Below, piece after piece: positions 25,437-37,876 of a DNA stretch of 64,000 nucleotides. A program made the translations under genes and the position numbers. Numbering within the stretch: position 1 is the first letter of the stretch; each line of letters opens with the position of its first letter. The stretch is from Sipunculus nudus (taxonomy: Eukaryota; Annelida; Sipuncula; Golfingiida; Sipunculidae). A model generated the notes under the pieces. That model searched no databases and was not told the DNA's origin. It saw nothing but the letters and a program-made list of their open reading frames with translations. The stretch spans positions 73,619,118-73,683,117 of the forward strand of contig CM049317.1 in assembly GCA_026874595.1 (NCBI GenBank), in the 5' to 3' direction.

Positions 25437-26499
25437 TTCATTCCCCCCTTTAAAAGAAAATACCGAGCGGTACGCAGTATTGATCCATTACAAGCTAGGT
25501 AAAGACATTATACATTACTTATTCATTATAAATCATGTGATGACATTTTATACTACTGATCCAATACAAGTTAGGTGAAAACATTATACAAGCCATCTCT
25601 GTATACACTGATCCAATACAAGTTATGTGAAAACATTATACAAGTCATATCTGTATACCATATCTGTCTTAACAAAATATCCACAACATCGTAGCCTATC
25701 TTCATAACATCAGTCCGTTAAGACTGGGATACCACGATCCGGATAACCGCGTTTATCTAGCGCAATACGGACTCGGAAATCGTATTTAACTCGGAAAGTG
25801 CCATCCCTTCCGCTAGCCGACTTAGCAAGCTTCTAGTACGGTGCTAACGACTGATCTTCTTCATGGGCCTTCAAATATTCGGCCGGACTCACATCAGAGA
25901 CTGGGCTAGCGACATGTAAACCTCTCGTCGGCGCCTTCCGTTAACGTGTACCGGCACCTGTCTTTACAGCGAACGTCACTTCCGGTTGTGACTCGACGAT
26001 GTCACACAGTACGTCTGATTTTCGATCAGACTTTCACGTAGGATTCGGATCGTTCGGATCGCGTTCTCCTGCTACGTTCCCTAGCGATAAGTCTTTAACC
26101 ATCGCTTCAATCGTGCCCACAATTAGGGACAGTCTACACTTATCATCGCCGTTAGAAAACATCTGACCGAAGGTGTCCGGTGAACAGGTCCGGATCCACG
26201 TACGTTTCACGTACTCCTGCAGAAGAGTGACCAGAAACCTCCTGACACCTTGGCTGCCTTGCTGTTAACTAAACCCTCAAAAATGGGGAATGAGCTGCCG
26301 CCCTCATCCAGAGCAGACGAACCGAATGACTGCCCTGATTATCCGCAATCAGTTTAATTGGTCGAACGGTTGTCGACTCGGATTTTGACCGTTCACGCGT
26401 TAACGATAACGACTGTTGATATAGACTCTGTCTTGGCATATAAAGCAACATAAGTCTCCCGATGACTAAAACGACTCATCACTCGATCCTCGTTCTACC
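25437..26499 (-). other. internal region of the LTR element downstream of gag
   Basis: Where pol would be expected, no motif of protease, reverse transcriptase, RNase H or integrase can be read. It is GC-richer than the window average, in keeping with once-coding retroelement sequence. Confidence 0.45.
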
Positions 26500-27365
26500 T
26501 CACGCTTCTCTCTTGGCTGAGTTACTTGCTGCACTGCTCGAGGACCACTACCGAAAAACTGTGTAACCCGAAGGCCTCCGTATACCTCTCGGCCATCTCC
26601 GCCATGATATTTATATCGCGAAACTCTCTCTGTTTCAGTTCAAATACTGTTAGCGCATCAGCAAGGTTACAAACAAATTGAAGTCATCGCCTATACCTGC
26701 CATCTCGATCCTATCGTCAAGGTATGCACTAAGTCGTACCGCAATTGACTTTGAGTTTCGCCACTTTCTGGCCTACAAGTACGAAACTTGTTCCGATAAC
26801 CCTCCTAAGTCATCTGGTAACGCTTTAAAAGAGCTAACTTGAGCTTATCGTAGTCCATGGTGTTGCTTGCAGATAACTGCGTGTAAGTATCAAGCGCCTT
26901 GCCACGCAACAAAGGACTTAGGTACAAAGCCCAGCTATCACGGCCGTAGTTTTGACACAGCTCTAAACGGTCAAAACGCGTCTAGTTGATCGTGCTACTA
27001 AACAAACGGATGGCGCCCTCATCGCTCGCACAGGAAGCTGATCTCAATTTCAGCATTTCTGCTTCGTGAGCGCTCTTTGTTTCACGTTCTACTCTCTCAC
27101 GCTCTGCTACTTCGCGTTCCCGTTTGATCTCGTGAGTTCTGGCTTCACGTTCATGCTCTATCTGACGCTGTTCACGCTCTATTTCACGCTGTTCACGATC
27201 TGACTCTCTCCTCCTAATACTCCCATCGCGCTCAACTTCTTCTCGTTGCTTGGCTTCAAAAGCCTCTACACGCTTGTTAACAAACTCCTGTAAAGCCTCG
27301 TCTCTGTACCGCAACGCCTGTCCACAATCGAAAATGAACATCAACATTTCCATGGTAACGGCCAC
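26500..27365 (-). pseudogene. Ty3/gypsy gag pseudogene
   Basis: Gag packages element RNA into particles. The N-terminal 120 codons form a highly charged Glu/Arg helix (repeated EREQR and REREV patterns) typical of invertebrate gypsy gag leaders. After an in-frame TAG (26982-26984) the same frame continues into the gag core, with LELCQNYG, GKALDTYTQL and DYDKLKLALLKRYQ, which are family hallmarks. It then meets a second TAG (26805-26807) just before EGYRNKFR. Near 26745 the frame shifts, after which SAYLDDRIEMAGI and later DINIMAEMAERYTEAFG are still readable. No zinc knuckle is seen. It is clearly inactive. Confidence 0.85.
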
Positions 27366-27926
27366 ACAAACCGACTATGCAAGTGAACTGTGTAACATAC
27401 ACAAAAATCTGCAAACATAAACAGTAACCGCTGACAAAGTGAACCGGTGATAGCTTTAAAATCACACGTGGGTTGCACCGCAGATCAAAAGACACACGGA
27501 CGGACGGACATCAAGTATGTGATATTGAAGTCAAGGTACCCAACCAAAAGGAACACTTACCTGTCGTGCGACCTCACTCAACAAGTCACCACAAACCGAG
27601 GTAATTAAATTAAACTAAACAGCTCTAACTGCTAAATCTCTACTCTAGTCTGTGTAAATATCAAACGTATAACAGTGGTATATCATATTACTGAGTAACT
27701 ATCCAGCATAATACTGTAATGTATCATATCAAAATATTAACCTGCACTGACTCCACGTGGAGTGTGTATGTATGTATAAAGCCCCAGCACTGACTTTCAT
27801 ATTCAAATATTACAAAACATTAAACAGTTCCAAGAAACTTTATCAATATTCAGTATGAAATTTGTTCTGACAGGTTGTTAGCTCTCAACTGGCTAAATTA
27901 ATCCTGAGTGCACGCTCGCCATAAAA
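27366..27926 (-). other. leader region of the gypsy-type element
   Basis: Lies between the 5' terminal repeat and the gag start. On the minus strand the first bases after the LTR read ttttatggcgagcgtgc. TGGCGAGC resembles the start of gypsy primer-binding sites, but I cannot name the tRNA. Confidence 0.4.
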
Positions 27927-28858
27927 TGTCACACCGCAGGGGATGGGAACGTCCAGGTTCTTTTTAGACAGTCAAACTGGATGACCAGAGGTCACGCGCC
28001 TGCCGCCAATGACGTTAGTTTAGTCAGCAGAAAATAAGCCATAGTTTGTGGAGAGAGGACCAATATAAACAAAGTTAGGAAGAAAATAAGATTTTGATAT
28101 GTTTTTATCACCTTAACCTAGACATTTTACCTCTATTAACAATACACAAAGGACTTACAAGATATCGACGATACCTGTGATCTGGACAATACTATCTGTG
28201 AGATGCAAGAACCAGCAAGCAGGCGAAATTGAGCACAACTTGCAAAACAGACAGACATACTGACAAAGTGACACAAAGTTGAGACCAAACTTAACCTGGT
28301 TATAAAAAAAGACCCAGAGGAAGAAAATAAGTTTTAGTTTATGTAATTATAAGGTTTATAGTTATAGAGATATTACTAAAAACATGTTGAAGTGGTTCCA
28401 TAGCCCCCTAGCAAGCATATTTTAAAAATGAAAAAAACTGTTTCGAGTTACTGGTGTAGGACATAAGATGTATCAGTTTCAAGATGATTCCTGCATACTT
28501 GTGGTCTCTTGGGTATCACTAAGTGATATATCAAATATCTCATTTGATGAGATATTCTACGAGAAATTGCGAGATTTTTCATAAAATCAAGTAAAACTAT
28601 TTGAATGCTAACTGATGCAATTAACTAGACCTCTGTAGCTCTAAAAATGACAATGTTAGAAGAACAAGACTCTTTGTTTTCGAATATCATGGGTTTTTCA
28701 TTATATTAAACATGTGCTGTCACTAACTGATTTTCCCACACTAATATTTTAACATGATACTCTATTCTCATATACAAAATCTAGCAAAACAATCATCTAG
28801 ACATACTCCCTGTTCAAATATACCTAAGTCATAACTAAGTCAACGTCCTCTGGTGACA
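27927..28858 (-). repeat. 5' terminal repeat (LTR) of the gypsy-type element
   Basis: 932 bp, ending next to the right AATGC duplication. It matches the other terminal repeat only at its two edges; the central 700 bp are unrelated by eye. See the corresponding finding. Confidence 0.6.
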
Positions 28859-28949
28859 AATGCTTTATATTGAAATAAGTCCCAAATCTGCGGATACCAA
28901 TGACAGGAATTTCATTATTGTGTTTTAAAAAATTTAATAATTATTAGAC

Positions 28950-29075
28950 TAAGTGAAATTCCGGGAGGACGAGGAGTACTGGATGCGAGCGGGGCGGGGA
29001 GCGGGGGGTATGGCCCCTTCGTTCACCCCCACCCCAAGCCCCCTTCCTTGGCTACGCCCCTCCCTCTTGTTCAAT
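28950..29075 (-). repeat. G/C-rich dispersed repeat fragment
   Basis: Read on the minus strand it contains ggggcgtagccaaggaaggg and a G-rich tail, a phrase found in many invertebrate G-rich MITEs. No terminal repeats or duplications are visible. Confidence 0.4.
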
Positions 29076-29483
29076 ATCTTTTATTGTCGAGACCAATATG
29101 GCCCATAGGTATAAGCGCCGCATTTTCTGCTTTTAAGTCGTGACAGGCACAAACTTTAAGTTTTCAACGCTTTCTTTTTACCTCTTGCTTGCACTCACAT
29201 TCGTAGTTTGAGTAAATACAAACGAGCTATATTTACATACCATCCAGGAACAAGTCGTACAAAGCATGTGATCTGAGGGCTCTCTCTGCACAGCGGAAAC
29301 CATTGATTGTGTTTATTCACCATGTTAGACCTGATTTGATCTTAACAATAATAAATTCAACAAATAAACACCATGTATAATAAATAATTATAATTCCATG
29401 CATACATGTATATATGTTTATATTTATATTAGCCTATCAGGACATAAATTTTAAATTTCATTAATTAAAAAGTCATAATTTTT

Positions 29484-31003
29484 ATGCCCCCGCCACAAAG
29501 TGGCCGGGGCATATAGTTTTACCCATGTCCGTCATTCCGTCCTTCCGTCCTTCCGTCCTTCCGTCATTCCGAAATCAAACAGTTGTACGGACTTTTTTTC
29601 GCAATGCCTGCAGATGTTGGCCTGATTTTTGGTGTGTGGACAGATATAGACCAGTTACAGATCGAGTTCGCGTTTCGTCCCGGTTGACCTATTTTTGACC
29701 GTTTTACGGCTCCTAAACTTTGAAATGTTCATGAAAAATAGAAATATTCATGACAGATACACATGTACGGACTTTTTTTCGCAATGCCTGCAGATATTGG
29801 CCTGATTTTTGGTGTGTGGGCAGATATAGACCAGTAACAGATCGACTTCATGTTTCGTCCAGGTTGACCTACTTTTGACCGTTTTACGGCTCCTAAACTT
29901 AGAAAATTTCATGAAAAATAGAAATATTCATGACAGATACACATGTACAGACTTTTTTTCGCAATGCCTGCAGATATTGGCCTAATTTTTGGTGTGTGGG
30001 CAGATATAGACCAGTTACAGATCGAGTTCGCGTTTCGTCCCGGTTGACCTTCTTTTGACCGTTTTAAGGCTCCTGAACATAGAAAATTTCATGAAAAATA
30101 TGAAATTTCATGACAAATACACATGTACGGACCTTTTTTGGCAATGCCTGCAGATATTGGCCTGATTTTTGGTGTTGGCAGATATTGACCAGTTACAGAT
30201 GGGGTTCGCATTTCGTCCCGGTTGACCTACTTTTGACTGTTTTACGGCTCCTGAACATAGAAAATTTCATGTAAAATATATATTTTCATGACAAATACAC
30301 TTGTACAGACTTTTCTTCACAATACCTGCAGATATTGGCCTGATTTTTGGTGTGTGGGCAGATATATATATAATGACCAGTTACAGATCAAGTTCACGTT
30401 TTGTCCCAGTTGACCTATTTTTGACCGTTTGACGGTGCTCTAACATAGAAAATTTCATAAAAAGGTGCACATGTATGGACTTTTTTTGCAGTGCCTGCAG
30501 ATTCAGGCCTGATTTTTGGTGTGTAGGCAGATAATGACCAGTTACAGATCGAGTTCTTGTTTTGTCTCAGTTGACCTACTTTTGACCATTTGACTGCTCC
30601 TGAACATAGAAAGTTTCATGAAAAATATAAATTTTCATAACAAATGCATATGTACTGACTTTTTTGTACTGATAATGACAGTTACAGATCGAGTTTGCGT
30701 TTCATCCCGGTTGACCTACTTTTGATTGTTTTACGGCTCCTAAACATAGAAAATTTCATGAAAGACAGAAATTTTTATGGAAAATGCACAGGTATGGACT
30801 TTTTTTCACAATGCCTGCATATACTGGCATGATTTTTGGTGTGTTGCTTGATAATGACCCGTTACAGATCGAGTTTGCATTTTGCCCTTGTTGACCTACT
30901 TTTGACCATACGACACCTCCTGAACTTAAAAAATTTTCCAAATTATACAAATGTTTCTAATTTGCCCAAGGCGGGGACATTCGTGTCGTTCCGACACATC
31001 TAG
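29484..31003 (+). mobile_element. hairpin-capped tandem-repeat element (Helentron/pearl-like), copy 2
   Basis: The left end is a near-perfect hairpin, atgccccCGCCAC-aaa-gTGGCcggggcat (29484-29512), soon followed by a CCGT/CCTT tract (29527-29572). The body is about eight tandem units whose gcaatgcctg blocks lie at 29601, 29781, 29961 and 30141 (exactly 180 bp apart) and then at 30320, 30488 and 30809, with one truncated unit between the last two. The right end has ggcggggacattcg and a second hairpin, GTGTCG-ttc-CGACAC (30983-30997), then atctag. No frame encodes a protein. This is a non-autonomous rolling-circle-type architecture. Confidence 0.7.
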
Positions 31004-32449
31004 TTTTAAATATTCAAAATTCATAACATGCATAATTCATGGAATTTAATGAGGTCTATGATTTTCAGAATGTCTTAATTTTTTTTTCTCACCAACGGCA
31101 ATGTTTATTTCCCAGGCTGAATGAACACACCTGTAATTGCGTAGATAATTTAAAACAGAAATACAGCTGTATAAATAATATTTTTATACATTTAACGATC
31201 TACTCCTAAATTTAATTTTTATATGCATATTAACATGGGAGTTCATAATTACCTGTTTCGCGTGTACCGCTTTTTTAATAAATTTGTGAGAAATAGGCTA
31301 TGATTTTTGAAAGGTCATGAAAAAAAAATCATGAAAATAGGTCGGCTGAATTAAATGGGAACCCTGTTAATGCAGCAGAGAAAGCTACTATTTATTCAAG
31401 ACCTGGTCCTCCCCAGGCCCTTGCCATGCATGTACTCGGTGACCCACATTTTGATGCACTCACCGCAGGCGTGACCTGAGAATCTTATCTTATCTCGGGA
31501 CAAAGGTCAAGGCAGGACACTGAGATAACACTCCTTAACATAATGATTTGTAACGTTAAGCCAGCCAAATTCTGAAAACTCCTCTAGCATTTTTTTTACA
31601 GCATCGCGTGTTAAAAGCAGGCATCTATGTGGAATATGACCAGTGTTTGGAGGTAAAAAAAGATGTGGATGGATGCCATCGTTAAATTTGAATTTGAAGG
31701 TCATTTTGAAGGACATTATGTAAAAACTTGCGATTGTTCATTGTTAGGTGTAATACAGGCCATTTTTACATTTAAGATGTCCATAATATCAAATTGTTTT
31801 GTTGACTGAAAATGAAAATATAGTATTGCAATAAACTGTTTCCATATATCCGACCAATGAGAGCGCCGCCGACCTGTCGACAATCCTACGATGGTGCTCG
31901 GAACCCGCTCGGGCTACGCCGGCTTGCATGGACGGGAAGACCCTCGAACGCTGTCCGCTCAGCCTGATTAAACAGCCAATTATACGCGGCGTGGAACCGT
32001 AACTGGAGTTAGTTTCGTGTCAGGCTAAACCATTTTGTTCAATTTTATGTGCATGCAAGAGATAAGTTCGTGCCATGCTGTCGATAGGTAGAAATGGATA
32101 GTTTATACAGCAGGTCACCCGGGGTCCTCAGTCAGTCGTTTCATACCTTGTTTATTTATATTACTATGTATAGCATGAGGCTATATAGGGGTCATTTAGA
32201 CATGTTTTAATAACTATTTCAAATGCCTGTGCTCCGTCTTATCGACTAATTACCTAACGTAAAGCATGGACTAGCCCATTGACCAGTTACAATATTCATG
32301 TGGGTGCATGTATAGCTTATGATGGCAATAAATACCTACCTTTTAAACTAAAACACAATGGTCAAAAAATCATTTATATTTTATGACTTTAGATAATGAA
32401 CGAAATTGTCTTTTTGTCATTGTGGCAGCTATTTATAGAGTCATTTTGA
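31004..32449. other. non-coding; GC-richer island at 31860-32010
   Basis: Mostly AT-rich. A CpG-containing island at about 31860-32010 (gagcgccgccgacc... through acgcggcgtgg) stands out. It could be a promoter or an old repeat, but no exon is apparent next to it. Confidence 0.4.
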
Positions 32450-32550
32450 AACCCATGGGGTTCAGACACCCCACCCCCTCCTTCCTTTCCCTTCATCCAC
32501 AACACCCTTTTTAAGGGGTTCAGAACAATTATTGCGGCCTTGAACAAGTA
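32450..32550 (-). mobile_element. MITE-like element, G-rich family, copy 3 (fragment)
   Basis: The minus strand reads ggccgcaataattgttctga, then aaccccttaaaaaggg and a G-rich tract. This aligns with the ggcc-caaaatt and aaaaggg blocks of the copies at 1889 and 11733. Confidence 0.45.
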
Positions 32551-33737
32551 CTGCACGAGCGCCGTATCTCTTCACCACGTTCAATCAAACCTGTCGATTC
32601 ACAAAGTGCGTCGGTTTATAGATAGAGAGAGAGAGATAGATAGGATGATAGATAGGTCATATTTATACAATAATCATTTATTGAATATCATTTATTTTTT
32701 CAAACTGACTTCTTGTTGTGTATGTAGAGATCTGATATGTGCGGGATAAGAGCAGGGATTTGGAATGCAAAAAGAAACCATCGTGGCCTCCTGCCGGCCT
32801 TCTTTCTTCTGAACAGGTGCCCCATATACGGCTCTTGTCATATGAAAGATGCCTCATACCGTTCCTCCTGCCTTTCACAGGTGCCTCATGTCGGGTCCCT
32901 CTCTCTGTCGGGGCCAAGTTCCTCTGACACAGCCTGGTGGCCTTGTTTTTCCTCATTACCACGATTGCCATACGCCCCCCTTTACAAAATCGTTATCCAA
33001 TAAATTTTATGCGATTTGCACATTAACTTTAACCCAGCGAGGTTGTAACAATGTGACCCTGTGTTTCACCACTCGTGACGTGAATGCATTAAGACGAACG
33101 GCTTTCACATATCGTGTGGCAAGTTGCCGACCTCCAACGGGACCAGGTAGCCCGATATCCAACCCTGACAATTGGCTCTGCCTCGGTCTGCGACCAGTCA
33201 CGAAACAAACACCTGTGCACACCTGTACGGAGGTAAGTGGAATCGACACAATGTTGCATTCTTGCTGAATGTGTGGGAGTTGTTTCACTCCATGATTTGA
33301 ATCCAATTATTAAGGCCAGTTCCTTGATCAATATGCGTTCACTTTTATGCAAAATCCAGACTTTGGTCTAGTTAACGGTAACTTTAAAAGATGCAATTAA
33401 AATCAGACAGCGGTGGTTTGAGAGGTGTTCACAGTATTGCTGTAAGATATGTCAAGCTGTCTAACAGTTGGAGTGACTCTGGTGTATATAATTTATTTGA
33501 CCAATTGACTTAGCTCATTAATGCTCCGGCAGATAGGCCAAGTTAGTGTGGATCTGGTTCTATTCAATGTTCGTAACCTCTGGGATTTATTGTGATCACA
33601 AGTTGTGCAACCTTAGGGTACCCAACTAAAGCAACACCGACCGGATGTCTAGGTTGTAACAGTAACCAAACAGGAACTGATTAATGATATATCTTTCACG
33701 ACACATTTGTTAGATTTTAATTATCAACTAAACTATT
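32551..33737. other. non-coding; GC-richer stretch with an isolated donor-like site
   Basis: Overlapping frames of 60-140 codons on both strands occur at 32680-33350, but they resemble no family. CGGAG followed by GTAAGTGG at 33231-33233 is a good splice-donor match. Without an acceptor or a recognisable peptide it stays unassigned. Confidence 0.4.
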
Positions 33738-33974
33738 ATGTACACTTGTAAAATCTTTGTTTTAATTATTTGCTCCATGGATGCTGTCGTCGTGGATAAA
33801 AGTGAAGGCCGCCAAGTTGGACAAATGAGGTTACTCGCACAGTCCCCAGTTCACCATGCAGTAATTAATATAACTGGGGCCACGAGTCGAGCGCTATGTT
33901 CCGCTTGTCAGCTCGTATTTACATATTGCCGAAAGGTAACGAATGCAACATTATCCTCTGACAAAACGGGATGA
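33738..33974 (+). CDS. weak candidate first exon of a secreted protein
   Basis: A 78-codon frame starts with a short hydrophobic stretch (CKIFVLIICSMDAVVV) that could be a signal peptide. It is followed by polar sequence and a Cys-containing stretch ending ACQLVFTYCRK. A donor-like AAAG then GTAACG follows CRK near 33936. No homologous family is recognised and no second exon is identified. The frame could be chance; it is listed because signal-like start, cysteines and donor occur together. Confidence 0.2.
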   Translation: MYTCKIFVLIICSMDAVVVDKSEGRQVGQMRLLAQSPVHHAVINITGATSRALCSACQLVFTYCRKVTNATLSSDKTG

Positions 33975-35555
33975 TTCTTATCTTGACGATGGAACAGGGT
34001 CAAAGGTCATTAGAAACAAATCTCTGCTGTGGCGTCCATTGCATAACAATCGGGGGGGGGGGGGGATATTTATTTATTAACAAATTAAATAGTACATATT
34101 ATTTTCCTTTGGGGGGGGGGGGTAGAAAAACATTTTAGCCATTTCAGCTGCATCCTTGTTGTGAATTAAAATAGATTTTTTAAATAGACTAGATCTTTGT
34201 ATCTCATGTTAAGTATGATTGTAATACAATCAACAAACCTACTGTAACTGTTAGCAGATTTAATATATTGCTATTCGAATCCAGAGAACAAACATGTATA
34301 CCTGAACATGCAAACAGTTACACACAAACGGCAAACTCGACTGAAATGCTATATGTTTGTCAAATTCGATATATTTACTAGTATTCATGGGCACATATGA
34401 ACGAAGTCCAGTACATTGCCGTGCACTTCAATGGACAGTGGGGAAATAAAGGCAGTCCTATCCCATAAACCAATCATCAAAGTTTACACAGGCCTAACAT
34501 ATTCTGGGTTGTACCGTTCGAACGTTGTTCACAAGTATATGCAGTAACTGTTTGTGAAAGCCTGGAGATATAAATATACAGAATGGTACCATTTCCGAGC
34601 CCCCTTTGGCAGTACGGTTCACTTGAGTACTCCCCGTCACGTAATCATGGTATTAACTATAATCATGGTATTAACTGCACTTATTCCAACCTTGCCTCTC
34701 ACTTTACATGAATCTATTCACCTGATATAAAGAACATCACGGGCCTTTCTGAATAACTCTCGCAGTCTATGGCATAACTTGCACGGAGCACTGGTAATAT
34801 GAGATGGGGATTCATTTCTCTTGCGATTGTCCACCTTTTAAATATGTATTAATGAAATGCCGTGTTTAACTCTGGTATCAAAACATTTCTTAAGACATAT
34901 GGTTACATGTGAGATGGATTCAATGTCGAGGAAAACACAATAAAGGTGATACAGCTTACAAAGCTGTATATATAAGAATGCTTCTTAACATTAATAGTTC
35001 CTGTCAACTGGATCGAATACTTGAGCTCTGCATTACTGGTTCGAATACTTATGAAAAATCAACATTACAATATATATACCTTGGTCCATAATAATATAGA
35101 AGAGTAGTATTCATAATAAATGTTTATAAAGATTACATTATACCTATGCGTGTCAGTGATACACAGTTGATGCACACACATACATGGTTTTTTTTTTAAG
35201 GTAAGACTATTGGAAAACGGTACCTTAAAATAATTTTTCCCCTGAGCCTAAATATATATAAACCTTGTTACCAAATCCGTATTAAGCAATCTTTTATTTA
35301 CATTTTTCATTAGGAAGAATCAAAAAGCGTCTTCCAAATATTCCTATTTAAGTGAAGCCAAATATTTGTCTTCAAATTTAAAATCATAATTTTGTATTAG
35401 TTCTGTATTATGATATAAACTATGGAAACATTTATGCTGCTGATTTCGGTGAGGAAAACAATACTTTAAGGGTGCAGTCATAATGAATATGGATACTGAT
35501 AATCTTTTCACAATGGGATATATAACTGGGAATTATTTTGCAAGATATTATTACA
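33975..35555. other. non-coding with poly-G runs
   Basis: Runs of G at about 34052-34066 and 34112-34122. The phrase taatcatggtattaact is duplicated back to back near 34641-34677. No gene is supported. Confidence 0.5.
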
Positions 35556-35613
35556 ACATGGCATTTACAAACAGAATAATGAGGACTTTAACCTCTGTTT
35601 GTAAATGCCATGT
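35556..35613. repeat. perfect 19-bp inverted repeat with 20-base loop
   Basis: ACATGGCATTTACAAACAG at 35556-35574 is the exact reverse complement of 35595-35613. The loop between them is aataatgaggactttaacct, and GAGG and CCT within it can extend the pairing. The transcript would fold into a strong hairpin on either strand. Confidence 0.85.
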
Positions 35614-37699
35614 CATATGGATTACAACCTCACTCAACTGAACAACTCCAGTTGGCTATAATACCTTCTTGACTCCTTTGTTAATATGAGTCCACCAAGT
35701 TGTCTATATTGTGAGGAGCACATTATAAATCAACTTCAAATAAACCTTAACATCTGTCACGAAAGACCAGTGAATATCACGTTTGCTTATGTGATTGACC
35801 TCCTCAGGGTCCATGGAGGAAGCATTTCCTAAAATAACTCTGGAACGTGTTATTCATAAAGCGACGGTATATTTATATAATGGCGAGGTGTACAAATTAT
35901 TTGACTTACAATAGACCCACGTTTTTCAGACAACTTAACAAATATTAAGAAGCAGGATGTATTCTTGTTTTATTCTTCTAAAAGCCAACCAGGATGTATC
36001 TGCACTAAAAGACTTTCACATTCAAGGAATTTAAAGGAACTGATGATCGAATAATGAACTGATGCAATAGGATGTACCTTATCATTTTTATTGAACAGAA
36101 TTGCGTTCTGATCTGCGCTACCAGTTCGCATGTGTGAAGCAATTCTTTTGTTTATTAACATTTCTTAACGATAAAATAGTTTTTGCTGAATTGGTTGCAT
36201 GATATAGCTGATATTCTGCTTTGTATTCACCAGGCAGCTCTACAAGGCTAAACTAAACGAATTCCTCTTTTTTTCAAATTAAAGAAAGGCATGACGTCAC
36301 ATGTTGGTCATTTGCTACCCCTGTTATGGGGTTCTTAGGTAAGATGTCAGGTATCCATATGGATGTCATCAATGTAAAAACATATCAGGTAAACTTAGAT
36401 TTCAGGATAAAAAAAAGTTTATTAGAAGGTATAAAATATACCTTTAAAGTTTTCATAATTAACCAGCGAAATGATTTTATCAGAATCCAATGTTATCAAA
36501 ATTAAATCAGGCAAAATCGTTATATAAATGTCACTTTTTGTATCATGTGTGAGGAGCTAATTAATTTACAAATGTAGTATGGTTATGCAATTTTCAGATT
36601 ATTTATGTAAACAAATCCTGACTTTGAAGGATTTATTGTTAGGGTCAATCCTGCCATCATCACACCAGGTTCTAAAATGTGTTCAGGTATTTTTAATGAG
36701 CCTCAGTGTGAGAAACTGGTCATCTTAAGTTCAGTCCCAGTATTATTCATTCATTTTAACAGCACCAACATAAACAACCTAAAACCTCTTGGCCAATTTC
36801 ACCAATCGGACTTATTTTATAAAAGACTATGCAACGGTTAAACCATAGACAACCACCTCACATATATCTCAGTTCATCTGCTTTAGTAATTTTGTTTAAT
36901 ATTAGATTTGAAGACGTATGTTCTTTCGCTTCAACCCAATATTTTGTATTGATACGTTCAGTTCAATGATTCAGACTTGCATTTACTTTGCATATACTAT
37001 GGATTCGTATTTTATGTCAATTATTTGAATTTGTAGTTTTATATGTGCTGTATGTGTATTTCTGATTGACCATTAGGCTTTGTATTTGTATATTTGTCAT
37101 GAGAAGATTTTTTTATTTGTATTTAAATTTAACTCCGTGTATTTTTGGCAGTATACCTCCGTTATCGATACACAAATCAAAATCATTTAGACCTTAAATT
37201 TGCATAAAGTTAGAGGTAAAACTGTTTTCAGGTCACAGGGACCTTATCCCTTCGAGAAAGTGAACAAAACTCACCGTTCTCACTGAAAAGTCGTTGTGAG
37301 ACTCGGATCCATAGGTCGAAACCCCCCCCCCCCCCCCCCCCGAACTTCCCCCGCTCCAGACCAAAAAAAATATTTCAGTCAACTTTTGAAGTAAGAACAA
37401 TTATTTGATTCAGAAAATTCTGATATACACTATTTACCACAATAGGCTCATTAAATTTGCCATTTTTGTGGAGTCAAATTTTAGCTTTAAAGGACAAAAA
37501 TGTGCTTCACGGAATAGTACCTAACGGATCACTTTGTGTTGCACGGAAATATGGGGGTCCCCATATATAAGCATTACAGAATCAAAGCTCTCTTTTATGA
37601 AAAAGTATGAAGCCATGATTGGTGTTAAAAAGACATAATAAGAAGCAATATTATGGCTATTCTTTCACACTAGCAGCTCACTTTTGCTTTATGCAAAAG
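35614..37699. other. non-coding, nothing recognised
   Basis: AT-rich. Contains a TGACGTCA site near 36292-36299 and a run of 20 C at 37322-37341. No exons recognised. Confidence 0.5.
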
Positions 37700-37876
37700 T
37701 GTCTGATCGAAACCGTCCCAGCACAAAGTCTCAGTATCCCCTATGAGCTGTTTATCACCTTGTTTTGGTTTTGCGTGTTAGTAAGCACAGCCCGCGTGTG
37801 TCTGATAACAATAACAGAGCCGCGTTACAGGAGATACGATTTTGTGCATGCGCAACAGATACAAAACAAAGAGTAG
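37700..37876. repeat. diverged dispersed repeat, copy 1
   Basis: Aligns loosely with 40300-40450: ctgtttatcaccttgttttg against ctgtttttaatttgttatgg, then cgtgtgtctg against cgtgtgtacgtctg, and ending catgcgcaacag against catgtgcaacaa. Frames in both copies end in similar residues (HAQQIQNKE and HVQQLPKKE). Identity is modest, so the relation is tentative. Confidence 0.35.

Larger units (their letters stand above)
24276..28858 (-). mobile_element. Ty3/gypsy-type LTR retroelement, gag only
   Basis: A 4.58-kb element flanked by the perfect 5-bp duplication AATGC (24271-24275 and 28859-28863). Read on the minus strand, each terminal segment begins TGTCACCAGAGG or its variant and ends in ACA. Gag remnants lie at 26500-27365. 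The purine tract expected before the 3' LTR is visible as aaaggggggaatgaa (minus strand, ending at 25437), and a TGGCGAGCGTG sequence follows the 5' LTR at 27911-27926. No protease, reverse transcriptase or integrase is present in the 2.5-kb interior, so it was mobilised in trans or has lost pol. Confidence 0.75.

Noticed and set aside
32680-33352. Overlapping frames of up to 139 codons in a GC-richer patch
   Set aside because: Frames overlap on both strands with no shared motif or splice structure. The GC content alone explains the lack of stops.
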